From Rhodanobacter ginsengisoli (GTDB lineage Bacteria > Pseudomonadota > Gammaproteobacteria > Xanthomonadales > Rhodanobacteraceae): a stretch of DNA of 64,000 nucleotides. Below are positions 1-7,990 of the stretch, piece after piece. A program made the translations under genes and the position numbers. A model generated the notes under the pieces. That model did not search any database, was not told the DNA's origin, and was given only the letters and a program-made list of their open reading frames with translations. The stretch's first letter is position 1; each line of letters begins with the position of its first letter. The stretch lies in the NCBI RefSeq assembly GCF_042657065.1, contig NZ_JBHSNF010000002.1:434001-498000 (forward strand). Direction: 5' to 3'.

Positions 1-184
1 AGCTGCCCGGCGCGGCCCCCAGATCGACCACGTTGATGCCCGGCTTCAGCAGACGGTCGCGCTCGATCAGCTCTTCCAGTTTGTATACCGCACGCGAACG
101 CAAGCCCTCGGCCTGGGCTTTCTTGACGTATTCGTCCTTGAAATGTTCTCGCAGCCAGACTGCGCTGCTCTTGCTGCGGGCCAT
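1..184 (-). CDS. rlmE: RlmE/FtsJ 23S rRNA 2'-O-methyltransferase, N-terminal part
   Basis: Only the first 61 codons are in the window; the gene runs off the left edge. The family methylates the 2'-O of U2552 in 23S rRNA during large-subunit maturation, using S-adenosylmethionine. The visible protein starts MARSKSSAVWLREHF, continues with the family's RSRAVYKLEEL segment and reaches the SAM-binding motif VVDLGAAPGS at the cut. The ATG at 184 is followed at once by the conserved basic N-terminus, so the start is well placed. It is divergent from the YhbY gene with an 81-bp gap, an arrangement common in proteobacteria, so the two promoters probably share this gap. Confidence 0.95.
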   Translation of the reverse strand, partial: MARSKSSAVWLREHFKDEYVKKAQAEGLRSRAVYKLEELIERDRLLKPGINVVDLGAAPGS

Positions 185-265
185 ATGTGTGGAGTCGCCA
201 ATTGGGGAACGGGATGGCGCATGATACTCTTTGCCGTTCATTTACCGCGAATCGAGCACCACCGC

Positions 266-562
266 ATGCCCCTCACCTCCTCGCAGACCCGCTACCTGCG
301 CAGCCTCGCCCATGATCTGAGCCCGGTTGTGCTGCTTGGCAACAAGGGAGCCACCGAGGCGGTGGTCAAGGAACTGAACCAGGCCCTCGACATTCATGAG
401 CTGGTCAAACTGAAACTGTCCGGCGGCGACAAGGAAGAACGGCAGGCACAGATCGACGTGCTTATCGATGGCACTGGGGCAGAGAAGATTCACCAGATCG
501 GCCATGTCGTCGTGTTGTTCCGTCGCAACGCCGACGAACCCAAGATCGCCCTGCCGCGTTAA
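266..562 (+). CDS. yhbY: YhbY / CRS1-YhbY (CRM) domain RNA-binding protein
   Basis: A 98-residue single-domain CRM protein. The family associates with pre-50S ribosomal particles and binds RNA. Visible hallmarks are the LTSSQTRYLRSLAHDL opening, the VLLGNKGATEAV loop (the GxxG RNA-binding motif, here GNKG), and HELVKLKLSG. The frame stays open 41 codons upstream, but the MPLTSS start matches the usual family beginning and length, so the ATG at 266 is chosen. It is divergent from rlmE, another ribosome-maturation gene, which supports the role. Confidence 0.93.
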   Translation: MPLTSSQTRYLRSLAHDLSPVVLLGNKGATEAVVKELNQALDIHELVKLKLSGGDKEERQAQIDVLIDGTGAEKIHQIGHVVVLFRRNADEPKIALPR

Positions 563-572
563 GGGTGCCCGG

Positions 573-950
573 ATGGATCTGTCACTGGATCGCCCCGAAG
601 GTTATTTGTTCGTGCGCCGCACCGACGCACACAGCATCACCCTGATCGACCGCGAACTGGTCAGCAGCTTTCTGCTGGCACCGGATCGGGTGATCGAGCA
701 CTGGGCGGTCGATGCCGCCGGCATGCTGGACGCCGATCATGTCGAAGCCCTGCTCGCGCTGCAGCCGGAGCTGGTGATCCTGGGAACCGGCGAGAAACAG
801 ATCTTTCCGGCGGCCGCGTTCCTGGCCGGCTTCCTGCGTCAGGGTGTCGGCATCGAGGTGATGGACAATGCCGCCGCCGCGCGCACCTACAACCTGCTCG
901 CCGGCGAGGGTCGCCGGGTCGTCGCCGGATTCATCCTGCCCTCGGCGTGA
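573..950 (+). CDS. Mth938-like domain protein (DUF498 family)
   Basis: A 125-residue protein resembling the small Mth938/DUF498 family, which is widespread but has no settled bacterial biochemical role. The conserved features seen are LFVRRTDAHSITLIDRELVSSFLLAPD, which should not be over-read, followed by the family signature LVILGTGEKQIFP near residues 65-80 and a C-terminal AARTYNLLAGEGRRVVAGFI. The start at 573 follows GGTGCCCGG and lies 10 bases after the yhbY stop, so the two genes are probably co-transcribed. The frame stays open upstream inside yhbY, but the MDLSLDRPEGY start fits the family. Confidence 0.82.
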   Translation: MDLSLDRPEGYLFVRRTDAHSITLIDRELVSSFLLAPDRVIEHWAVDAAGMLDADHVEALLALQPELVILGTGEKQIFPAAAFLAGFLRQGVGIEVMDNAAAARTYNLLAGEGRRVVAGFILPSA

Positions 951-987
951 TGCATCGCGATGGCGGCCTGCACGATTCGTCGCACAC

Positions 988-1977
988 TCAACGCGACGGC
1001 AGGTAACTCAGCGGATCCACCGGATTGCCGTCCTTGCGGATCTGGAATTCCAGTTCGTTGCGCGTGGCTCCGGTGGAGCCCATTTCGGCGATCTGCTGAC
1101 CGGCTCTGACCCGCTGACCTTCCTTGACCAACCGCTTGCGATTGTGACCGTAGGCGGACAGGAAGCTGTCGCTGTGCTTGATGATCACCAACTCGCCGTA
1201 GCCGACCAGACCGTTGCCGCTGTAAACCACGACTCCGTCGGCGGCAGCGCGCACCGGATCCCCCGTCCTGCCGGCGATCTCGATGCCGGGAATCGCATCG
1301 CTGCCATTGAAATGACTGATCAGGCTGCCATCGGCCGGCCAGCGCCAGCTCACCCCGCTGACGGCCCGCGAAGCAGCGCTGGCCACCCGGACCGGGAGCG
1401 GTGCGGCGGCGGGTGCGCCAGTGGCTGGCATGCCCGCTACTGGCACCAGCGACGTGGTGGCCGCCACGGCCGGGTGGGCAGGCCTCGGTGGCAATTTCAC
1501 GACTGAAGCCGACGGACCCGCTGCCGGCGGCACCGGCGTGAATACCGGCGCCGACGCGCCATGTTCCGGTGCCGGGGTGACCCGATGGGGATGGACGGTC
1601 GCGCCGCTCGTGTGCGCCATGGCATCCGCACCCGTCGGCGACAGGGTCAGCCGCTGGCCGGGCCAGATCGTGTAAGGCACCGCGATACCGTTCCACTGCG
1701 CCAGGTCGCGAAAATCCACACCCTTGCGAAAGGCGATCGAATACAGCGTGTCACCCTTCAGCACGACATAGCTTCCGCCAGGAATCGGTGTCCGCGCAGG
1801 CACGGGCACCTCGCCGCCCCCCCGCGCGTAGCTGCTGCCGTTCGTCACGGGCTCGACCACCACCGAGCTGCGCATGGTGCCGCAGGCCCCGAGCAGCATG
1901 GCCACCGTCATCGTCGTCAGCCATTGAAGATGTCGATTCATGCGCATCAGCATAGCCAGGCGGAAAAGCTTTTTCAT
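988..1977 (-). CDS. nlpD: NlpD-like LysM/LytM lipoprotein (probable amidase activator)
   Basis: Outer-membrane lipoprotein of the NlpD/EnvC type, which activates cell-wall amidases at division. The protein has a signal sequence ending in a lipobox (LLGAC), a LysM domain (KGDTLYSIAFRKGVDF), a long Ala/Pro/Val-rich linker and a C-terminal LytM domain. The zinc ligands are lost: the expected H-G-D segment reads AIPGIEIAG and the expected HxH segment reads NELEFQIRKDG. This is the degenerate state typical of NlpD activators. The start at 1977 has GGGAG nine bases upstream; a later ATG at 1941 also leaves a lipobox but no clear ribosome site. It is last in the surE-pcm-yqaA-nlpD series; no rpoS follows. 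Confidence 0.88.
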   Translation of the reverse strand: MKKLFRLAMLMRMNRHLQWLTTMTVAMLLGACGTMRSSVVVEPVTNGSSYARGGGEVPVPARTPIPGGSYVVLKGDTLYSIAFRKGVDFRDLAQWNGIAVPYTIWPGQRLTLSPTGADAMAHTSGATVHPHRVTPAPEHGASAPVFTPVPPAAGPSASVVKLPPRPAHPAVAATTSLVPVAGMPATGAPAAAPLPVRVASAASRAVSGVSWRWPADGSLISHFNGSDAIPGIEIAGRTGDPVRAAADGVVVYSGNGLVGYGELVIIKHSDSFLSAYGHNRKRLVKEGQRVRAGQQIAEMGSTGATRNELEFQIRKDGNPVDPLSYLPSR

Positions 1978-2005
1978 GCAGGGTCGCTCCCTTGGCTGTT
2001 GCCCA

Positions 2006-2614
2006 TCAGCGTGGCCAGAGCCACCACGCCAGGAGCACGCCAAGCACAGCCAGCGCGGCCCAGCCGATCCATTCGATGTGCCTGTGCAGTATGCGTTCCG
2101 CACGCTCACCGAACAGCCGGATCAGCAGTGCCAGCAACCATACGCGCTTGCCGCGACCGATCGCCACGCAGGCCAGAAATGGCAACAGCGGCACGCCGAC
2201 GATACCCGCCGCCCAGGTCACGAATTTCATGGGAATCACCGGCTGCAGCGCAGCCAGCACCAGCGCCCCCAGCATGGCCAGCCAATGCTGGTTCATGTCG
2301 GTGCGCAGGTTCTCCACCCAGGCGGTGATGATCTCCTGCATATGCAGGCTGAACAGCGGCTTCACCGCCTCGTAAGCCCAGTGTCCCAGCGCGTAGCCGA
2401 CCAGCGACCCGAGCAGGGAAAAAAGCAGCGAAATATTGGCGTAGAAAAATGCCTTGTGCCGTTTGCCCAGCATCATCGGGGCCAGCATCACCTCCGGCAT
2501 GATCGGAAAAATGAATGCCTCGACAAAGCTCAGCCCGCACAGGTAAGGCACCGCCCGCGGGGCGCGCGCCCACACCAGCACACGCGCATACAACGCCCCG
2601 AACAGGCGCATCAA
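2006..2614 (-). CDS. YqaA/DedA-type inner-membrane protein
   Basis: A 202-residue membrane protein of the YqaA branch of the DedA (SNARE-associated) superfamily, whose characterised members are linked to lipid flipping and membrane homeostasis. Hydrophobic segments are seen around FVEAFIFPIMPEVML, FFYANISLLFSLLGSLVGYAL (the paired glycines are typical), the reentrant-type VLAALQPVIPMKFVTWAAGIVG, and a C-terminal helix ending LAWWLWPR. The start ATG overlaps the pcm stop by 4 nt, indicating translational coupling. It sits between pcm and nlpD. Confidence 0.85.
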   Translation of the reverse strand: MMRLFGALYARVLVWARAPRAVPYLCGLSFVEAFIFPIMPEVMLAPMMLGKRHKAFFYANISLLFSLLGSLVGYALGHWAYEAVKPLFSLHMQEIITAWVENLRTDMNQHWLAMLGALVLAALQPVIPMKFVTWAAGIVGVPLLPFLACVAIGRGKRVWLLALLIRLFGERAERILHRHIEWIGWAALAVLGVLLAWWLWPR

Positions 2615-3306
2615 CCGATGCCGCCGAGCAGCGGCACGAAACTGACGCCGCCGAGTTCTTCCTGGATGAAATCGCCTTGGCCGTCGCCGCGCATGCGGAT
2701 CAGGGTCTGCTTGCTGGGCGAGCCTACCGGCGCCACCAGCACCCCGGTGGGGCTCAACTGGTCGAGGATCCGGCTGGGAATGGTGTCGCCGGCCGCGGTG
2801 AGGATGATCGCGTCGAAGGGTGCCTCGTCAGGCCAGCCGAGCTTGCCGTCGTCATGACGCGAACGCAGATTGGTGATGCCGAGCTGGCGAAAGCGCCGGC
2901 GCGCCTGGCGCAGCAGCTCCTCGATCCGCTCCACCGTGAATACCTCGGGCACGAGGGCAGCCAGCACGGCCGCCTGGTATCCCGAGCCGGTGCCGATCTC
3001 CAGCACCTTCTGTGGCACGCCCCGGCTGCCATCCGGCCGTTCCAGCAGCGCTTCGGTCATGCGCGCCACCACCCAGGGCTGCGAGATGGTCTGGCCATGA
3101 CCGATCGGCAACGCGGTATTTTCGTAGGCACGCGAATGCAGCGCCTGGTCGATGAAATGGTGCCTCGGCGTGTTGCGGATCACGTCGATCACCCGCGGGT
3201 CGCGAATGCCGCCCTCTTTCAGGCTTGCGGCAAGACGATCGCGTGCACGCTGGGAAGTCATCCCCTCGCCCTTCAGATCTGCGGCCGGCAATGGATAGAG
3301 GTTCAT
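2611..3306 (-). CDS. pcm: protein-L-isoaspartate O-methyltransferase
   Basis: Repairs isoaspartyl residues in aged proteins by SAM-dependent methylation. The 231-residue protein has the N-terminal RARDRLAASL segment, the PRHHFID and YENTALPIGHGQTISQP motifs that form the substrate site, SAM motif I VLEIGTGSGYQAAVLAAL, and PFDAIILTAA. Length and order fit the family. Its ATG lies three bases after the surE stop, and its stop overlaps the yqaA start, so surE-pcm-yqaA read as one transcript. An internal methionine (MTSQRARD, 15 residues in) is an alternative start. Confidence 0.95.
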   Translation of the reverse strand: MNLYPLPAADLKGEGMTSQRARDRLAASLKEGGIRDPRVIDVIRNTPRHHFIDQALHSRAYENTALPIGHGQTISQPWVVARMTEALLERPDGSRGVPQKVLEIGTGSGYQAAVLAALVPEVFTVERIEELLRQARRRFRQLGITNLRSRHDDGKLGWPDEAPFDAIILTAAGDTIPSRILDQLSPTGVLVAPVGSPSKQTLIRMRGDGQGDFIQEELGGVSFVPLLGGIG

Positions 3307-3309
3307 CGC

Positions 3310-4107
3310 TCAGGCTGCCTCGTCGCTGTTGGTTCGGTCGCTCGCCATTGCGTCGGTCAGCCCCTGCATCCAGCTGCTGACCTTGTCCAGCGCCTGGAAC
3401 CGGGTCAGGTCGACGTGGATCGGCGTGACCGAGACGAACCCGCGCCGCACCGCGTTGAAATCCGTGCCGGGGCCGGCGTCGTCCACCTCGCCGGCCGGGC
3501 CGATCCACCAGATCGGACGGCCCCGAGGATCGGTCTGTGCAACGCATGGTTCGGAGCGATGGCGCCGCCCCAGCCGGGTCACTTCGAAGCCCTCGATCTC
3601 CGCCCACGGCCGATCCGGCACATTGACGTTGAGGATGGTGTCGGCGGGCAGCGGATCGACCAGCAGGCGCTGCATCAGCAGCAACACCGCCTCCGCGGCG
3701 GAGTCGTAATGCACGCCCTTGTGGTTCGTGCTGACCAGCGAAACCGCGATCGCCGGCAGACCCAGAAACCGCCCTTCCATCGCCGCCGAGACCGTGCCCG
3801 AATAGATCACGTCGTCGCCCAGATTGGCCGAGTTGTTGATCCCCGAGACCACCATGTCCGGCTCCTCGTCCAGCAGCCCGGCCAGCGCCAGATGCACGCA
3901 GTCGGTCGGCGTGCCGGCCACGCGGTAATAGCCGTCGCCCATGGCGAATACGCGCAACGGTGCATCCAGAGTGAGTGAATTGCTGGCGCCGGAGCGGTCG
4001 CGATCGGGTGCCACTACGGTGACCTGAGCCACGACACCGAGACGCTCGGCGAGCACGCGGATGCCCGGTGCATCCACGCCATCGTCATTACTTACCAGAA
4101 CTCGCAT
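3310..4107 (-). CDS. surE: 5'/3'-nucleotidase SurE
   Basis: Survival protein E, a divalent-metal-dependent nucleotide and polyphosphate phosphatase. The 265-residue protein opens MRVLVSNDDGVDAPGI, giving the two adjacent Asp metal ligands, and has VVAPDRDRSGASNSLT, then VSGINNSANLGDDVIYSGT carrying further ligands, and RRGFVSVTPIHVDLT near the C-terminus. The frame is open 32 codons upstream, but the start at 4107 is placed on the canonical MRVLVSNDD. It heads the surE-pcm-yqaA-nlpD series. Confidence 0.96.
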   Translation of the reverse strand: MRVLVSNDDGVDAPGIRVLAERLGVVAQVTVVAPDRDRSGASNSLTLDAPLRVFAMGDGYYRVAGTPTDCVHLALAGLLDEEPDMVVSGINNSANLGDDVIYSGTVSAAMEGRFLGLPAIAVSLVSTNHKGVHYDSAAEAVLLLMQRLLVDPLPADTILNVNVPDRPWAEIEGFEVTRLGRRHRSEPCVAQTDPRGRPIWWIGPAGEVDDAGPGTDFNAVRRGFVSVTPIHVDLTRFQALDKVSSWMQGLTDAMASDRTNSDEAA

Positions 4108-4235
4108 GATGCTCCGTCGAAGGCTGACTGCGTGCGCGCCATCAGCCACCGACGGCGCGTACTCGATGCCCTCAAGTCTACCGGAGCGTGCCATCGGTTT
4201 CACACGAATGCGCGTTGTCTGGCTAGGATGGCGAC

Positions 4236-4781
4236 ATGAAGCGCCGCCAGCCCAAACCGATCAGCGACGACGACAGCCGCCTGTTTCGCGAGGCGATCGG
4301 CGCGGTGCGGCCGTTCGACCCGGTGCCACCGGCACCGGCCGTCGCGAAGCCGGCACCGCACCCGCACATGCTGGACGCCGACGAGGCCGCCGTCCCTGGC
4401 GAATTGCTGGACATGGCATTCGACCCGGCCGTGCTGGAAGTCGGCGAGGAACTGAGTTACCTGCGCGACGGCTACCCGCCGAAACTGCTGCGCCAGCTCA
4501 AGCGCGGCCAGTTCAGCGTGCAGGACGACATCGACCTGCACCAGATGAACGCCGCTGCCGCCCAGGCCAGCATCATCGCGTTTCTGGCCGAGGCCCGGCA
4601 GGCCGGCATTCGCTGTGTGCGCATCGTGCACGGCAAGGGTTTGCGTTCGCGCGCGGCCGGACCGGTGCTGAAGGGCCTCACCGATCGGATGCTGCGCCGA
4701 CGCGACGATGTGATCGCCTTCGCCTCGGCGCGACCCGCCCAGGGCGGCACCGGCGCGGTGGTGGTGCTGCTGAAAGGCTAG
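4236..4781 (+). CDS. Smr-domain protein (SmrA/SmrB type)
   Basis: A 181-residue cytoplasmic protein with a C-terminal Smr domain, a fold found in nucleases acting on nucleic acids or on stalled ribosomes. The diagnostic motifs are DIDLHQM at about residue 98 (the LDLHG-like motif) and RIVHGKGLRSRAAGPVLKG, ending in the typical GGTGAVVVLLK strand. The N-terminal ~85 residues are a proline-rich linker-like region. It is the only rightward gene within a long leftward housekeeping block, between surE and truD. Which Smr subgroup it belongs to, and its substrate, cannot be settled here. Confidence 0.88.
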   Translation: MKRRQPKPISDDDSRLFREAIGAVRPFDPVPPAPAVAKPAPHPHMLDADEAAVPGELLDMAFDPAVLEVGEELSYLRDGYPPKLLRQLKRGQFSVQDDIDLHQMNAAAAQASIIAFLAEARQAGIRCVRIVHGKGLRSRAAGPVLKGLTDRMLRRRDDVIAFASARPAQGGTGAVVVLLKG

Positions 4782-4867
4782 ACCGCCAGAAGCGAGTGCA
4801 GAGGAATGAGAAACGGGTGGGGAGCGGCGGCGGCTTCGGTCACAACGGACCACTCACTTCCCGCTGC

Positions 4868-5902
4868 TCACTTCGGCTCCGACGTCAGTTCGCGCACGAC
4901 CACCGTCGCATAGGCACCTGCCGGCAGCTCGAACGACAACTCCAGCGCCGTGTCATCCAGCCAGCGCCATTTCAGCTCCTTCGGCATCAACCGCAACGGA
5001 CGACGCTCCTGATCCATCCGTGCCGATACCAGGCCGGCCACCAGGTCGTCGTTGACCGCGGCAACCTCCCGCTCCAGCGCACCCGCCTCGCCCTGGCTCG
5101 GTGGCTCGCCCTGCCCCCACAACGGGCCGGACGGATGGATATCGCCGCTCGCCAACCGCGCCGCCAGCACATCGCTGAAGGGTTCCGGGCCAAACCATGA
5201 ACGCGACCCGGCCAGCGACCAGATCTCGCCCTCCAGTGCCGTGTCCCAGCTGCCCCGCTCGACTCGTGCCGCCAGCACGTCGTTGAAAATCTTCGAACGC
5301 GCCGCCGACAGCAGGAACGAACGCTTGTCGCGCTCGACCCGGCGCCCGGCGAACATCGCCCGCGCCTGCGCCACGTTGCCGCCTTCGCGACCGAAGCGCT
5401 GCTCGCCGTAGTAGTTCGGCACGCCGCGCGCCGCGATCTGCTGCAGGACCTGCTCGGCCGCGGCACGATTGCCCTGGACCTCGCGCAGAACCAGCACGAA
5501 ACGATTGCCACGCAAGGCGCCACGCTTGAGCTTGCGCGAATGCCGCGTGGCCGCCAGCACTTTCACTTCCGCATGCGGGAAGCCCGACCAGTCGGGATCG
5601 GGCTTGCCCGCCAACTGCACCGAGAACGTCTGCCGGGTGACCGCATGGCGATCCTTCATGCCGGCGTAGCCGACCGCCACCGGCGACACGCCGGCAAATT
5701 TCGCCAACTCGCGGGCGACCCAGTCGGTGTTCGCACCCCGCTTCTCCACCCACAGCAGGGCATGCTCGCCCGCACCGTCGGCGTCGTAGCCGAGAATCTC
5801 CTCGACCAGGAAATCCTCCGGTGTGCTGCGCAGCCGCGCCTGCAACGGCGGCACGCCGCAGGCGCGCGGCAACGGGGCATCGGCAGGTTCAATTTCGGAC
5901 AT
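4868..5902 (-). CDS. truD: tRNA pseudouridine(13) synthase TruD
   Basis: Makes pseudouridine at position 13 of tRNA. The 344-residue protein carries the TruD core VGYAGMKDRHAVTRQTFSVQ with the catalytic aspartate at about residue 84, the N-terminal STPEDFLVEEI, the RGNRFVLVLR strand, and GVPNYYGEQRFGREGGN, all family signatures. The frame extends far upstream without a stop, but MSEIEPADAPLPRA is the reasonable beginning and gives the usual length. It lies 53 bases downstream of mgtE in the same direction. Confidence 0.95.
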   Translation of the reverse strand: MSEIEPADAPLPRACGVPPLQARLRSTPEDFLVEEILGYDADGAGEHALLWVEKRGANTDWVARELAKFAGVSPVAVGYAGMKDRHAVTRQTFSVQLAGKPDPDWSGFPHAEVKVLAATRHSRKLKRGALRGNRFVLVLREVQGNRAAAEQVLQQIAARGVPNYYGEQRFGREGGNVAQARAMFAGRRVERDKRSFLLSAARSKIFNDVLAARVERGSWDTALEGEIWSLAGSRSWFGPEPFSDVLAARLASGDIHPSGPLWGQGEPPSQGEAGALEREVAAVNDDLVAGLVSARMDQERRPLRLMPKELKWRWLDDTALELSFELPAGAYATVVVRELTSEPK

Positions 5903-5955
5903 CGCACTCCACCGGGCACGCCGGCATTCGGATCGGTTGAAACAGTTGTCCGTGG

Positions 5956-7347
5956 TCAGACCAGGAAAATGCTGGCCAGGCCGAGAAAAATGAAGAAGCC
6001 GCCACTGTCGGTCATGAAGGTCAGGAACACGCTCGAACCGAGTGCCGGATCGCGCCCCATGCGGATCATGAACATCGGGATGCCCACGCCCATGAACGCG
6101 GCCAGCAGCAGGTTCAGTGTCATCGCCGCCGTCATCACCACGCCCAGGGTCGGGCTGTCGTACAGCAGGGCGGCGACGATACCGATCACCCCACCCCAGA
6201 CCACACCGTTGAACAGCGCCACGCCGAGTTCTTTCCGCCACAGCCGGCGAATCGCGTTGGCATTGACCTGATCCAGTGCCATCGCGCGCACGATCATGGT
6301 GATGGTCTGGTTGCCGGAATTGCCGCCGATGCCCGCGACGATCGGCATCAGCGTGGCCAGCGCCACCAGTTTCTCGATCGCCCCCTCGAACAGGCCGATG
6401 ACGCGCGAGGCGATGAACGCGGTGACCAGGTTGATCGCCAGCCAGGCCCAGCGGTTGCGCACCGAGGCCCAGATCGAGGCGAAGATATCCTCTTCTTCGC
6501 GCAGACCGGCCCGGCCCAGCATCTCGGACTCGCTTTCCTCGCGGATCACGTCGACCATCGCGTCGATGGTGATGCGACCGATCAGGTGACCGCGGCTATC
6601 CACCACCGGCGCGGTCACCAGATCGTAGCGTTCGAACGCCTGCGCCACTTCGTAGGCATCGTCGGTGGGATGAAACGTGTTCACGTCCGGCGCCATCACC
6701 TCGCTGACCATCTTGTCGGGCGAGTTCACCAGCAGCCAGTGCAGTGGCAGCACGCCGGTAAGCAGGTTGTCATGGTTGATCACGAACAGCTTGTCGGTCT
6801 GCGCCGGCAGCTCGTCGAAGCGGCGCAGGTAGCGCAACACGACCTCCAGGCTCACGTCCTCGCGGATCGTGACCATCTCGAAGTCCATCAGCGCGCCAAG
6901 CTTGTCGTCCTCGTAGGACATCGCCGACTGCACCTGCTCGCGTTGCTGCGAGTCCAGGCTGGCCATCAGCTCCGGCAGCATCGCCGTGGGCAGATCCTCG
7001 ACCAGGTCGGCCAGCTCGTCGGCATCCAGCGGCTCGACCGCCGCCAGGATCTCGTGCCGGTCCATGTCCGCGATCAGCGATTCACGCACCGCATCGGAGA
7101 CTTCGAGCAGGATGTCGCCGTCGCGCTCGGCCTTGACCAGCTGCCAGACGGCGATGCGATCGTCCAGCGGCAGCGATTCGAGAATGAACGCGATATCGGC
7201 TGGATGCAGCGCGTCGAGCTGCCGCCGCAACGTCTCCTGCGCCGATGCCGGCAACGGCTCGTCGTCGTGCTGGTGCAGCAGATCGACGATCGCATCCAGC
7301 TGATCGTGCAGCCGGTGCGTGGAGCTGCGGGTCTGGACCTCGCTCAC
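5956..7347 (-). CDS. mgtE: magnesium transporter MgtE
   Basis: CBS-domain-gated inner-membrane Mg2+ channel/transporter. The 463-residue protein has the N-terminal helical domain (LHPADIAFILESLPLDDRIAVW and later DLPTAMLPELMASL), two CBS domains (VSEVMAPDVNTFHP and TAPVVDSRGHLIGRITID), a linker, and a five-helix membrane domain containing MPIVAGIGGNSGNQ, the pore signature. The start is taken as GTG at 7347, whose GTGA overlaps the ispF stop; a longer open frame upstream lies inside ispF. Expression is therefore probably coupled to the isoprenoid genes. No Mg2+ riboswitch region is available because the gene begins within ispF. Confidence 0.95.
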   Translation of the reverse strand: MSEVQTRSSTHRLHDQLDAIVDLLHQHDDEPLPASAQETLRRQLDALHPADIAFILESLPLDDRIAVWQLVKAERDGDILLEVSDAVRESLIADMDRHEILAAVEPLDADELADLVEDLPTAMLPELMASLDSQQREQVQSAMSYEDDKLGALMDFEMVTIREDVSLEVVLRYLRRFDELPAQTDKLFVINHDNLLTGVLPLHWLLVNSPDKMVSEVMAPDVNTFHPTDDAYEVAQAFERYDLVTAPVVDSRGHLIGRITIDAMVDVIREESESEMLGRAGLREEEDIFASIWASVRNRWAWLAINLVTAFIASRVIGLFEGAIEKLVALATLMPIVAGIGGNSGNQTITMIVRAMALDQVNANAIRRLWRKELGVALFNGVVWGGVIGIVAALLYDSPTLGVVMTAAMTLNLLLAAFMGVGIPMFMIRMGRDPALGSSVFLTFMTDSGGFFIFLGLASIFLV

Positions 7348-7817
7348 GCGCGTTCCAGCAACACGCAGGCCTGGGCGGCGATGCCTTCGCCACGGCCGCA
7401 GAAGCCGAGCCGCTCGGTGGTGGTGGCCTTGACGCTGACGCGACCGATGTCGCATTCCAGATCCGCGGCCAGAAGCTCGCGCATCGCCTGCACATGCGGG
7501 CCGACCCTGGGCGCCTCGCAGATCACCGTAATGTCCGCATTGCCCAGTGCATAATCATGCTGCGCCATCAACATCGCCGCATGACGCAGGAACTGGCGGC
7601 TGTCGGCATGGCGCCAGCGTTCGTCCGAGGGCGGAAAATGCTGGCCGATATCGCCCAGCGCCAGGGCGCCGAAGATCGCGTCGCACAGCGCATGGATCAC
7701 CACGTCGCCGTCCGAATGGGCGACCACACCATGGCGATGCGCCACGCGCACGCCGCCAAGCATGACGTGGTCGCCCTCGCCAAACGCGTGTACATCGAAA
7801 CCCTGGCCTATGCGCAT
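7344..7817 (-). CDS. ispF: 2-C-methyl-D-erythritol 2,4-cyclodiphosphate synthase
   Basis: Fifth step of the MEP isoprenoid pathway, releasing CMP and forming the cyclodiphosphate. The 157-residue protein has all expected features: MRIGQGFDVHAF with zinc ligands Asp8 and His10, HSDGDVVIHAL with zinc ligand His42, the GDIGQHFPPSD segment, and the C-terminal VKATTTERLGFCGRGEGIAA. Its start lies beside the left arm of an inverted repeat that separates it from ispD. Its stop overlaps the mgtE start. Confidence 0.97.
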   Translation of the reverse strand: MRIGQGFDVHAFGEGDHVMLGGVRVAHRHGVVAHSDGDVVIHALCDAIFGALALGDIGQHFPPSDERWRHADSRQFLRHAAMLMAQHDYALGNADITVICEAPRVGPHVQAMRELLAADLECDIGRVSVKATTTERLGFCGRGEGIAAQACVLLERA

Positions 7818-7820
7818 CGG

Positions 7821-7990
7821 GGAGTGCCCATGGGTAGCAAGTCGGTGGCGCCGGAGGTGGCGTGCCTGCGGGGCAAGGAAGAGTGAGGAAGTGTATGTCG
7901 ATACACGACCGAGCGATGACGCCGCCGCGCGGGCACACCACCCCGGCCCTGCGGGTGAAACGCGATCGGCTTGCTACCCATGGGCATTCC
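7821..7990. repeat. imperfect inverted repeat between ispF and ispD
   Basis: The left arm starts at about 7821 and the right arm ends at about 7990. One arm reads GGAGTGCCCATGGGTAGCAA; the reverse complement of the other gives GGAATGCCCATGGGTAGCAA. The match continues to about 26 bp with three mismatches, and each arm contains the palindrome GCCCATGGGC or a near version of it. About 120 bp separate the arms. The right arm contains the ispD stop codon, so the last few IspD residues come from the repeat. The shape suggests a dispersed REP/MITE-like intergenic element; copies elsewhere in the genome cannot be seen from here. Confidence 0.75.

Noticed and set aside
202..228. TTGGGG...GATACT as a yhbY promoter
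   Set aside because: The spacer is only 15 bp and neither box is a good match.
988..1977. NlpD as an active peptidoglycan endopeptidase
   Set aside because: Both zinc-ligand motifs are replaced (AIPGIEIAG and ELEFQIR), so it is read as an activator and not an enzyme.
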